A stretch of 15,354 bases of DNA, taken from positions 1-15,354 of the forward strand of contig CAZPQC010000094.1 in the NCBI GenBank assembly GCA_964588525.1, given 5' to 3'. The notes beneath the pieces were generated by a model that did no database searches, was not told the DNA's origin, and worked only from the letters and a program-made list of their open reading frames with translations. The stretch comes from JAFGQJ01 sp964588525 (lineage in GTDB: Bacteria > Spirochaetota > Spirochaetia > SZUA-6 > DRHE01). Below are positions 1-6,714 of this stretch, in pieces. Numbering within the stretch: the first letter of the stretch is position 1; each line of letters opens with the position of its first letter. A program made the position numbers and the translations under genes.

Positions 1-490
1 TCAACAGGAGGTAGCTGCTGATGATCTTGGCCACGCTCTGGCTGATCCACATCACCGACAGCGCCGAGATCGAGCGCTGCGGGATGAAGATCTTGACCAG
101 GTAGTTCTGCCACACGGGAAGGATGAAGCCGACCCCGATGGAAAACAGGGCGTAGCAGCAGAAGAACACGAGCAGGATCGAGGAGGTGAATCCGGTCACG
201 GCCAGCAGAATCCCGAAGGTAAGGATAGGCAACGCGGCGGCGACATGCACGCTGATGACCGCCGGACGTTTACGCTCGATGTGCCCGGTCAGGGTGCCGG
301 CGAAAAGGGAGAAAACAGCGGCTCCTCCGGAGAACAGGGTGGGGATCAACCCGATGAGAAAGTTGCTGGCGCCAAGGTTGCGGAGAAACAGCTGCAGGAA
401 GGTGGATTCAATCACCACCGGCATTCCCAGGCCCCAGACAAACTCTACGGAGGATATACCGATGGTATTTCGTCGGAAGTACTGGTCCAT
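1..490 (-). CDS. MFS transporter, N-terminal part (runs off left edge)
   Basis: The first 163 residues of a membrane carrier can be read from an ATG at 490 down to the window edge; the C-terminal part lies outside. The protein begins MDQYFRRNTIG and shows several hydrophobic segments (roughly residues 13-33, 45-66, 80-103, 105-130). After the second segment there is a basic loop, GTLTGHIERKRPAV, which resembles the MFS motif A loop between TM2 and TM3. This is typical of a major facilitator superfamily importer in the inner membrane. It is the last visible gene of the leftward sugar cluster, 10 nt after the stop of the 194-aa gene, so it is probably translated from the same message; no strong ribosome binding site is seen before it. 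The likely job is uptake of the cluster's substrate, which is an inference. The substrate cannot be read from the sequence. Confidence 0.8.
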   Translation of the reverse strand, partial: MDQYFRRNTIGISSVEFVWGLGMPVVIESTFLQLFLRNLGASNFLIGLIPTLFSGGAAVFSLFAGTLTGHIERKRPAVISVHVAAALPILTFGILLAVTGFTSSILLVFFCCYALFSIGVGFILPVWQNYLVKIFIPQRSISALSVMWISQSVAKIISSYLLL

Positions 491-500
491 TCTTGCGGAA

Positions 501-1085
501 CTACTGATCGAGGGAGGAAATGACGGAATTCCAGAATTCCACTTCGCTGAGCCGGCCGCTCAGGTGCTCCCGGATCTGCCCACGGACTTTGTCGGGAAAG
601 GATTCCCAATATTGGGATTGCCAATTCCTCGGGAGCTTGTCCTGCTCCTGCCGGGGGAGGGTGCCCTGTCTTGCCGATACGTACTGACTGATCATGGTTA
701 TCAGCACATCCGGGGCTACCCGCTCCTGGGCTTGCTCCCGGCTCTGCTCGGCCGCTGGCGTTGCCTCTCTGCGGCTGCGGGCAGTGCCCGGCAGCCAGTT
801 GTCCAGCAGCACCTCCAGCTCTTTGTCGCTGATATTCGGTTCTTTCTGTCGGATCAGGTCCGTTACGATCTGACGGGAGATGGTCTGTACATCCAGCATC
901 CCCCCAAGCTGCTGCTTGACCTTTTCCGCTACGTTTTCAGCCATTCCCCGGGGATTTATTCCCCCCAGTCCTTTACCGGGGCTCTGGCGGCGCTTAACCG
1001 CTTCGGCAATGACCTCCAGCTCCTCCGAGGAAGCCCTATTGAGAATGTATTCAATTACCGAGTAGAGAGGTTCGTCGGAGCTCAT
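501..1085 (-). CDS. Unrecognised 194-aa cytoplasmic protein
   Basis: I do not recognise this family. The protein is soluble, charged and mostly helical in appearance. The N-terminus (residues 5-33) is a short helical unit containing SVIEYILNRASSEELEVIAE followed by a basic stretch. A linker rich in Gly and Pro follows, then two further helical blocks. The middle (about residues 105-122) is rich in Arg, Glu, Gln and Ala, and the C-terminus holds several Trp and Arg residues. There is no signal peptide and no membrane segment. It lies between the GatZ-like gene and the MFS gene on the same strand, 74 nt after the former and 10 nt before the latter, so it is probably part of the same message. 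The ATG at 1085 has only a weak Shine-Dalgarno sequence. A structural or regulatory role is as likely as an enzymatic one. Confidence 0.7.
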   Translation of the reverse strand: MSSDEPLYSVIEYILNRASSEELEVIAEAVKRRQSPGKGLGGINPRGMAENVAEKVKQQLGGMLDVQTISRQIVTDLIRQKEPNISDKELEVLLDNWLPGTARSRREATPAAEQSREQAQERVAPDVLITMISQYVSARQGTLPRQEQDKLPRNWQSQYWESFPDKVRGQIREHLSGRLSEVEFWNSVISSLDQ

Positions 1086-1159
1086 ATGAACTGAATCAGT
1101 ATGCCCCGAAACCGTCGAGAATTTCCAGAGCCGAATAGGCCCTGGTCGCTTTCATTCCG

Positions 1160-2446
1160 TCAATCAGCGGTAGATTGCGAACGCTCGAGTACTTTCGCCG
1201 TCAGGTTTTCGAGATTGAAGCAAGTGACATAGCGATCGATTGAGTTTTCAACCCTATAATCGACGTATCGATCCAGATCGATTCCCAGCACGGCCAGGTT
1301 CCGCCTCAACCGTTCAAGAGCGTAGATGACCTCAGGATCAGAGAACACGTAATGGCCTGAGATACGGGCAATCTGCATCCGTAACCGCTCGTTTTTTCCA
1401 ACCTCCTCCACAGCCAGATCTCGAGCCTCTCCCATCATCCATTTCCTCCAGCGCTCGCTGGCTATAGTGATCCGGGCGATGACGTCGAAGATATGCGAGC
1501 TCGATTGGAGATCACCCCTATCCCGTCCCGCCTCTTCTACCCGGCCCAGCTCCAGGTAGGCCTCGGTCTCTGCCACTCCGAATTCGGGAGCTACGTTGGC
1601 CGCGGTGATGCCGAGCAGAGGATGCTGCAATAGTATCGAATCATCCAGGTAGTCGGCGTTGTGCTCCTTCAATCCGGTGGAATGTTTCTCAGCCACCCTC
1701 GAGAGCGCTTCGGCTGCGCCGGCATCGAAGAGACCCACGTTTTCGGTCATTCGAACCAGGGTGCCGGTTTGACCGACGATGAACGCGGGCAGCGGCAATC
1801 CCTTGGTGGTGAGGATCGAATTGAGCCGCGTAATAAATCCTTCATATACCTGCGCCTCGGTCAAGCCGCCACTGGTTTCCTCGGTCCCGACTTCGTAGGA
1901 TATTTCCGGAAGGGATCTCGATTTTCGCTCCGTTTCGATGCATTCGATCAGCTCAACGGTCCTGCGGATCACCGTCTCCAGTTCAGATCCGGACGGCGTA
2001 TGGGGATCCTTGGTCGGGTCGATGTGCAGGAGATCAAACCCTCGCAGAAGGTCCTCGATGTAGGAGCGTTTGGCTATCTCCATAGCTATCTCCGGGGGCA
2101 GCTTAGCCTCGCGCTCAGTGTCCCGCTGCCAGGGACCTCCATGGTCCCGGCAGATGTAGCAGAGTCCGGAAAACCGGACCTCTTCGGCCAACTCCCTTAT
2201 CGTCTCTACGAAAGAACCCTGCTCCCAAGAGCAGACGTATCCACCGCCAAGTTCTTTTAAATCAACCTGGTTTCTGCTGGCGATGAACAGGATCGGAAAA
2301 TCTCTGCGCTGCGCAAGTTTCAGGGAAACGCGGACGATGCGTTTGGACATCGGTCCGATGCCGAGGAGGGTCGTTTTGAGTCCCCGGTCTTCCCTCAGCA
2401 TTGTTAAAGATTCAAAAAAATCCGGCAGGGTGAGAGTATTGCTCAC
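1160..2446 (-). CDS. GatZ/KbaZ-like TIM-barrel protein (sugar epimerase or tagatose-bisphosphate aldolase subunit family)
   Basis: A 428-aa protein matching the family of class II D-tagatose-1,6-bisphosphate aldolase non-catalytic subunits (GatZ, KbaZ/AgaZ). Members of related groups, such as UxaE-type proteins, act as C4 epimerases of ketoses or ketouronates. Family-like signatures appear in order: ASRNQVD (residues 56-62) with GGGYV (67-71), a DHGGPW loop (101-106) matching the DH-GP loop of GatZ, HIDPTKDP (141-148), YEVGTEETSGG (184-194, compare GTE-PGG of GatZ) and a late EHNADYL segment. The start is a GTG at 2446, chosen because AGGTGG lies 8 nt upstream. It begins 15 nt after the isomerase gene. 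No catalytic class II aldolase partner (GatY/KbaY) is seen here, so a stand-alone epimerase is at least as likely as an aldolase subunit. The family call is firm; the substrate is unknown. Confidence 0.8.
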   Translation of the reverse strand: MSNTLTLPDFFESLTMLREDRGLKTTLLGIGPMSKRIVRVSLKLAQRRDFPILFIASRNQVDLKELGGGYVCSWEQGSFVETIRELAEEVRFSGLCYICRDHGGPWQRDTEREAKLPPEIAMEIAKRSYIEDLLRGFDLLHIDPTKDPHTPSGSELETVIRRTVELIECIETERKSRSLPEISYEVGTEETSGGLTEAQVYEGFITRLNSILTTKGLPLPAFIVGQTGTLVRMTENVGLFDAGAAEALSRVAEKHSTGLKEHNADYLDDSILLQHPLLGITAANVAPEFGVAETEAYLELGRVEEAGRDRGDLQSSSHIFDVIARITIASERWRKWMMGEARDLAVEEVGKNERLRMQIARISGHYVFSDPEVIYALERLRRNLAVLGIDLDRYVDYRVENSIDRYVTCFNLENLTAKVLERSQSTAD

Positions 2447-2461
2447 GCTAGACCACCTGTC

Positions 2462-4009
2462 TTAATTGTCTGGAGAGATGTACTCGATACCGTAGTAGGC
2501 ACAGAGCTCTTTGAGCTCCTGGGAGATATCCCCCACGGCAACGGCCAGATGGTGGGAGAACCCATGGTCTCGCTTGAGCTGGAACAGCCTTTGGTAGTCG
2601 TTTACCTGCAGGTCGGACCCGGAGTACAGGATGTTTCTTGCCGTATCGGCCGAGCTCCGGCCGGTGAATACCAGCATCTTCAGCCGTCCCTCAGGGGTTT
2701 GTACCATGTCGATGCCGGTCTTGGTACCGTACTGAAACTGGCCAATCACGCTGGGTCCGACGTTAACCCCCGCCTCGCGGCTGACCCCATGCTCTATGAT
2801 GGCATCGGTCACCGCAACTTCGCCGGCCAGTACCTGCGCTTTGAGTTGTTCAGGAGGTTGTCCCTCCTGTTTCGCCCGATCGAGCACGGCAGGATTTTCC
2901 GGTTCCATGATTCCGGGAATGCCGATGCCGCAGTGGCCGAGCTGGAGGATATTGCTGCCCGGGCGCCAGTTGACGAAATCGAGGAATGCAGCGGGTTTGC
3001 CGGAAAGCAGGGTTCCCATGGTCTGGAGCACGGCACCAGGCCAGTCGGATTCGCAGGCAAAGGCTGTCACGTCGCGATTGGCGAGAGCCCAGGCAATGGA
3101 CAGACAGGGGACCATGCTGAAGCTTCCCCCTTGGATTTCCGGCCAGCATTTGAAGGCCGCCGAGGTGAATCCTTCGGCCTTGATGATTGCCCTGAGGGCG
3201 TGGTAGAGGCGCGCTCCGTTGTACAGCATCTGTTGGTCACTGAGCAGATTCAGTCGACCCCGGCTCATCTCCTCCTGAGTCTTTTTGATATCCGCTTCGC
3301 TGAACCTCTGTGTACCTTTGAGACCTTCGGTTTCCATGCAGTCGTAGACCTCACGCACCCGCAGCAGATCCACCGTGTTGACCGTCGTACCGAAGGTCTT
3401 GAAGTACAACAGCTGGTCCCCGGTTGCCGAGTGAAATCCCCCTGGAGCATCCCCGAAACGGCCCAGGTAGTCATGGCGAAGGCATCTGACCGCGTGGTAG
3501 GCGTTGAGCAGGGTTTTGAGCTCTCTCCGGAACTCCGGTGATAGGGGTGATCCGTCGAGGAAGCGGGTGTATCTGCCGATGTATTTGGCCACATAGTTGT
3601 TCATGTCGTTGCCGCAAACACTGTTCGTGGCCCATTCGGAGCTGCCGATAGCCAGGTTCGGTTCCTCATCCGCGGCTACTATGAGGGGTATCCGCTGCAA
3701 GTATGGATTCATGGCGATGAGCGGAAAAACATATCCGTTGGGAAAGGCGGAGTTGAAGATCAAAATCACGTCAACCTGGGCCTTGGCGAACTCCTCCGCC
3801 ACGGCACCGGCCTCGTGGTAGCCGAAGATGCGCTTTCCGTAGTAGATGGAGTCCTTGCTGATCCTTCCCTCCCCTTTGAGCGCCTCGAATAAAGCCCGAA
3901 CGTTCTTCTCGCTGTGTTCTTTTCCGGCGTCGTTGAACTCCCCGATGGAGTTTGTCACCAATCCCAGCTTGGGTGCCGAATCGCTTCCGTACGACGGTTT
4001 ATCATTCAT
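2462..4009 (-). CDS. L-fucose/L-arabinose isomerase-like sugar isomerase (COG2407 type)
   Basis: A 515-aa protein with the hallmarks of the FucI/AraA fold. These enzymes interconvert aldoses and ketoses with a divalent metal, usually Mn2+, in the cytoplasm. Visible signatures are KCWPEIQ (residues 287-293), FACESDWPGAV (317-327) with candidate metal ligand Glu320, LDFVNW (343-348), LGHCG (357-361) with His359 as candidate ligand, and a C-terminal SHHLAV (485-490) with the family's late histidine. N-terminal Rossmann-like segments (LGLVTNS, VDVILIFNSAFPNGYV) fit the first domain. The ATG at 4009 lies 1 nt after the stop of the SDR gene, so translation is probably coupled. The length is within the usual range. 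The substrate may be a pentose, deoxyhexose or modified sugar; COG2407 members are often misnamed fucose isomerase, so the specific sugar is left open. Confidence 0.82.
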   Translation of the reverse strand: MNDKPSYGSDSAPKLGLVTNSIGEFNDAGKEHSEKNVRALFEALKGEGRISKDSIYYGKRIFGYHEAGAVAEEFAKAQVDVILIFNSAFPNGYVFPLIAMNPYLQRIPLIVAADEEPNLAIGSSEWATNSVCGNDMNNYVAKYIGRYTRFLDGSPLSPEFRRELKTLLNAYHAVRCLRHDYLGRFGDAPGGFHSATGDQLLYFKTFGTTVNTVDLLRVREVYDCMETEGLKGTQRFSEADIKKTQEEMSRGRLNLLSDQQMLYNGARLYHALRAIIKAEGFTSAAFKCWPEIQGGSFSMVPCLSIAWALANRDVTAFACESDWPGAVLQTMGTLLSGKPAAFLDFVNWRPGSNILQLGHCGIGIPGIMEPENPAVLDRAKQEGQPPEQLKAQVLAGEVAVTDAIIEHGVSREAGVNVGPSVIGQFQYGTKTGIDMVQTPEGRLKMLVFTGRSSADTARNILYSGSDLQVNDYQRLFQLKRDHGFSHHLAVAVGDISQELKELCAYYGIEYISPDN

Positions 4010-4010
4010 C

Positions 4011-4982
4011 TCACTTGATACCTTTCAGTGCTTTCTCGATCATGCTCTCCATGGTGTGTTTCGGTTTGTATCCGAGAAGCTCGCCAGCCTTGGCGTTGCT
4101 GATAGAGTAGGGTTCGTACCCCTGCACCACGGCACTGTCGTAGACCTTTCCCAGTTTCGCGGCTACCCTTTCGATGAAATCCTGGTAGCGAAAAGGTCCG
4201 GGTGCGGCTATGTTGAAGATGTTGTTCTTGGCTCTGTCGTAATGATCGATAGCCAGGGCGAATCCTTCCGCCGTGTCGTCGGGGTCGGCGATCTGATCCA
4301 CGGCGGGGGAGCTGTCGGCGAACAGGGGACAGAGCAGGCCCTTGCCGCCGCCGAGTTTCGGTTCCAGGCGCCGTCTCTCCTTGGGATCCAAGTCCTCCTC
4401 CCAGAACTCGTATCTGAAGATGCGCAGCAGCTCGTTCTCCTGCAGAGCCCAGTTTATGCGGATCACCGTCCAGGGTACTTCGTAGGTTTTTCCGTAGTTT
4501 CGGCAGAGGCTCTCCCCTACGGCTTTTGCCAAGGCGTAGAACCTGCCCGGCATCGGGTGGATCGGCGTTTCTTCAGTAATAGGAGTGTCGTAGCGGATCG
4601 GTCCGGTAGCATACAGGGCGTCGGTGCTGGCAAAGACAAACAGCTTGAACTCACTCAAGTTCCTTGCCGCTTCCAGCAGGTTGAAGGTACCCCGGATGAT
4701 GTTGTCGAACAGAGAGGTATTGTCCTTTTCGAAGACAATCGGGGGAAACATATCGAAGGTGGCGGCAAGGTGACAGATGATCTGTGAGCCTTCCGCAGCG
4801 GCGATCATCTGATTCCGGTCCAGAATATCGCCATGGACGAACTCGACATCCCCGGCAGCGAGCCCTTCGGGCTTGTTCTTGTGTATCAGAGCTTTGACCC
4901 GGTACCCCCTACTCAAGAGTTTGTTTAATACCCGTTTTCCGATTCGCCCGGAGCTACCGGTTAAAAAGACCGTTGGTTTCAT
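4011..4982 (-). CDS. NAD(P)-dependent epimerase/dehydratase, extended SDR family
   Basis: A 323-aa extended short-chain dehydrogenase/reductase. The nucleotide-binding motif TGSSGRIG (residues 8-15) follows a beta strand, HGDILD (50-55) follows, and HLAA (71-74) sits where the conserved H-A-A segment lies. The catalytic Ser/Thr is in FASTDAL (118-124), with Tyr149 and Lys153 in YALAK. Residues 191-320 form the variable substrate domain. These enzymes oxidise, reduce or epimerise sugars using bound or diffusible NAD(P). An ATG at 4982 is preferred over the GTG six bases upstream, because GGGAG lies 5 nt before the ATG and would overlap the GTG. It is followed after 1 nt by the isomerase gene. 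Upstream lies a decayed binding-protein gene rather than a promoter I can defend. Whether it works as epimerase, dehydrogenase or reductase cannot be decided. Confidence 0.82.
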   Translation of the reverse strand: MKPTVFLTGSSGRIGKRVLNKLLSRGYRVKALIHKNKPEGLAAGDVEFVHGDILDRNQMIAAAEGSQIICHLAATFDMFPPIVFEKDNTSLFDNIIRGTFNLLEAARNLSEFKLFVFASTDALYATGPIRYDTPITEETPIHPMPGRFYALAKAVGESLCRNYGKTYEVPWTVIRINWALQENELLRIFRYEFWEEDLDPKERRRLEPKLGGGKGLLCPLFADSSPAVDQIADPDDTAEGFALAIDHYDRAKNNIFNIAAPGPFRYQDFIERVAAKLGKVYDSAVVQGYEPYSISNAKAGELLGYKPKHTMESMIEKALKGIK

Positions 4983-5011
4983 GATCACTCCCGATATACT
5001 TTCTGCGTATA

Positions 5012-5212
5012 CTATTCAAAGTGTTTGTCCCCCGCAAGCTCTGCGGCTTTGTCCTTTGCCCCCAGCTCGATGGACGGATAAAAGGGGTCGGCCTCTCCCG
5101 GAACGTAGAGGAAGGTCAACTCCTCTTTTTCCGGTTTCCCCGGACCGGCAAAGACTGGCAGACAGATTGCCATCATATCCAGGACTATGAGCACTGAGAT
5201 ACACCTTTTCTT
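5012..5212 (-). pseudogene. Remnant of a periplasmic sugar-binding protein gene (ribose-type ABC importer)
   Basis: The reading frame gives a lipophilic leader (KRCISVLIVLDMMAICLPVFA) and then KEELTFLYVPGEADPFYP and SIELGAKDKAAELAG, which is the usual beginning of a mature type I sugar-binding protein of the RbsB class. It stops at a TAG at 5012-5014 after about 65 codons, where family members have about 300. A near-perfect ribosome binding site, AAGGAGG (5225-5219), lies 6 nt before a codon AAG (5212-5210). An ATG there would make an ideal start, so the start codon seems to have mutated. The first alternative start in frame (GTG at 5194) is too far from the ribosome site. I read it as a 5' relic left by a deletion that brought the SDR gene close. 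It lies 48 nt after the ROK gene on the same strand. Confidence 0.7.
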
Positions 5213-5218
5213 TGTGGA

Positions 5219-5225
5219 CCTCCTT
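5219..5225 (-). promoter_or_regulatory. Orphan strong ribosome binding site of the decayed binding-protein gene
   Basis: AAGGAGG on the minus strand, followed by TCCACA and then AAG where a start codon should be. It is the best Shine-Dalgarno match in the leftward cluster but no standard start codon sits at the right distance in the binding-protein frame. A GTG in another frame lies 14 nt downstream of the GGAGG core, which is too far for a normal start. Confidence 0.6.
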
Positions 5226-5260
5226 AAGTTTTTTATCTGGATCTACGATCCGGTTTGTCC

Positions 5261-6517
5261 TCACACATCAGGTTTGCCTCGTTCCGTCCTTCCCCTCGCT
5301 TGAAAGGTGTCGAACAGCAGACCGCCGTTGTAGATCCCTTGAAGAACGTTTCCGGCGGCCCCCAGTACCGGTGTATTTTCAATCGACGAAACCTTGATTT
5401 CCTTTCTCGAAATGTTCCAGGCTCGTTCCTCTACGGTTTTCTCCAGAGCAGGGAGGAAAAACCGATGAGCCCGGGAAACGCGGCCGCAGAGTATGACCCT
5501 CTCCGGATTGAACAGGTTGATCAGGTTGCTGATTCCTATGCCGAGGTAGAAGCCCATGTCCTCGAATATCTTCAACGCATCGGGATCCCCTTCAACGGCG
5601 GCCTGAAAAACAGCCTCTCCCGAGATGTCCTCCAGGCTGCCTCCAGTCAGGGCAATTATCTTGGAGATTGGATTCTTCGCTGCCCTCGCTCTACCGATCC
5701 TGGCAAGCGCGGGTCCGCTTGCGTAGCCCTCCAGACAACCCTTGCTGCCGCAGGCGCACTCGGGGCCGTTTGGATCGATGCACATGTGACCAAACTCTCC
5801 GGCCGCGCAGTTCGTGCCCCGATATACCTCTCCGTTTATAATGATACCGGCACTGATTCCGGTTCCCAGGAGAACGCAGAGGAAGTTGTCGATCCCCCGT
5901 CCCTGGCCGAACAGCATCTGGCCCAGGGCTGTGCAGTTGTTTACGTGGTCCACATAACAGGGCTTGTTGAATCTTTCCTCGAAGGATTTTTTTAGGTTCA
6001 CATTTTTCCAGTTCGGATGGTGGGGAGCATACAAGCAGATGCCGGCGTGGGCGTCGATTGCTCCGGGTGCGGCAACTCCTATACCCGCGACGTTTTCCAG
6101 GTTGATCCCGGCGTTGCCGAGGATCGTGTCGACGCTCTCGAACAGTTGCTCCAGAATCCTCTCCTTGCTCCCACGGGCATCGACGAACTCCTTGTACTCC
6201 GCCGCGGTATTTCCCTTGATATCGAGGATTATCGATCGAATATAGGAGCTGCCCAGACGCACCCCTACCACGAAATGCTCGGCCGTGTTCATATCCAGCT
6301 CAACCGGACGCCTTCCCACGCCCGTGTTTACAGCCCCGATTTCATTCACCACCCTTTTCTCGAGCAGTTCCTTGATCGATGAGGTGATGGTTCCCCAGCT
6401 GAGGTTTGTCTCTTTCTGAAGCCGCACTCTCGAGACCGGTCCCAACGCCCGAATCGTCCTTAGAATCGCCAGCTGATTGTTGCGCTTCATCGTCTCGTGG
6501 TCGGAGATCGGTTTCAT
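5261..6517 (-). CDS. ROK-family transcriptional repressor (NagC/XylR-like)
   Basis: A 418-aa ROK regulator. Residues about 10-60 form a winged helix-turn-helix (NNQLAILRTIRALGPVSR, then TNLSWGTITSSIKELLEK with recognition helix, then a GRRP wing end at 68-71). The ROK sugar-binding domain follows: an N-terminal GVRLG strand, the zinc site GEFGH (240-244) plus CACGSKGCLE (254-263), and LLGTGISAGI (216-225). At residues 189-198, VDHVNNCTAL occupies the place of the ROK kinase motif whose catalytic Asp would be at 192; here that residue is Val, so kinase activity is not expected. It lies divergently from the aminotransferase gene, and inverted repeats cover its own promoter, so it most likely represses itself and the neighbouring genes until a sugar ligand binds. 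The ATG at 6517 has a modest AAGAG site before it. Confidence 0.92.
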   Translation of the reverse strand: MKPISDHETMKRNNQLAILRTIRALGPVSRVRLQKETNLSWGTITSSIKELLEKRVVNEIGAVNTGVGRRPVELDMNTAEHFVVGVRLGSSYIRSIILDIKGNTAAEYKEFVDARGSKERILEQLFESVDTILGNAGINLENVAGIGVAAPGAIDAHAGICLYAPHHPNWKNVNLKKSFEERFNKPCYVDHVNNCTALGQMLFGQGRGIDNFLCVLLGTGISAGIIINGEVYRGTNCAAGEFGHMCIDPNGPECACGSKGCLEGYASGPALARIGRARAAKNPISKIIALTGGSLEDISGEAVFQAAVEGDPDALKIFEDMGFYLGIGISNLINLFNPERVILCGRVSRAHRFFLPALEKTVEERAWNISRKEIKVSSIENTPVLGAAGNVLQGIYNGGLLFDTFQARGRTERGKPDV

Positions 6518-6551
6518 CTCTTATCTCAGTTTTCGATAAAATAAATCACAG

Positions 6552-6576
6552 GATTTGAAATATATTAGCTCAAATC
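6552..6576. promoter_or_regulatory. Inverted repeat GATTTGA-N11-TCAAATC, candidate operator
   Basis: Perfect 7-bp arms at 6552-6558 and 6570-6576 cover the -10 and part of the spacer of the ROK promoter. Arm size and position suit a ROK repressor dimer, which usually binds AT-rich inverted repeats. The binding protein is inferred from position only. Confidence 0.55.
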
Positions 6577-6590
6577 TTGAAGTATGTCAA
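6562..6590 (-). promoter_or_regulatory. Sigma-70 promoter for the ROK repressor gene
   Basis: On the minus strand TTGACA (6590-6585) is followed after 17 nt by TAATAT (6567-6562). The -35 is perfect and the spacing ideal; the -10 is a moderate match. It points at the ROK start at 6517 and is overlapped by two inverted repeats. Confidence 0.6.
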
Positions 6591-6593
6591 GAT
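6574..6593. promoter_or_regulatory. Inverted repeat ATCTTGA-N6-TCAAGAT, candidate operator
   Basis: Perfect 7-bp arms at 6574-6580 and 6587-6593 overlap the -35 hexamer of the ROK promoter and share 3 bp with the neighbouring repeat. The half-site ATCTTGA occurs again at 6682-6688 in the leader of the aminotransferase gene, which argues for one protein acting on both promoters. Confidence 0.55.
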
Positions 6594-6625
6594 ATCGTTC
6601 TAGATTGACAATTTTCTGTTGCCGA

Positions 6626-6654
6626 TTGACAGGCAAAGCTCTTTCGGATATTAT
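6626..6654 (+). promoter_or_regulatory. Sigma-70 promoter for the aminotransferase gene
   Basis: TTGACA at 6626-6631, a 17-nt spacer, and TATTAT at 6649-6654 (5 of 6 to consensus). Transcription should start near 6661, giving a leader of about 54 nt. The octamer TTATCTCA at 6521-6528 recurs as TTATCTC at 6651-6657 on the -10 edge and inverted as TGAGATAA at 6686-6693 in the leader. This is a strong promoter by sequence, likely held down by the ROK protein. Confidence 0.68.
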
Positions 6655-6714
6655 CTCGGCATTTGAGAGAAGTTTCTTCTGATCTTGAGATAAATTGAGA
6701 AAAGGGGAGCAGTT

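Noticed and set aside
186..1094. 302-aa open frame on the plus strand
   Set aside because: It runs antisense across the MFS start and the 194-aa gene, and its composition (Arg, Pro and Leu rich) is typical of a shadow in GC-rich DNA.
2549..3541. 330-aa open frame on the plus strand
   Set aside because: Antisense to the isomerase gene; no motif seen, no ribosome site, and the isomerase signatures are clear on the other strand.
4983..4988. GTG at 4988 as start of the SDR gene
   Set aside because: The Shine-Dalgarno GGGAG would overlap this GTG, while it is well placed for the ATG at 4982.
4985..5025. Promoter-like boxes just upstream of the SDR gene
   Set aside because: Candidate TTTGAA and TATATC boxes are weak; with the surrounding relic they may be chance matches.
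5239..5249. GGATC-GTA-GATCC hairpin after the ROK gene
   Set aside because: The stem is only 5 bp, and on the minus strand it is followed by an A-rich stretch, not T. Not a terminator for the leftward message.
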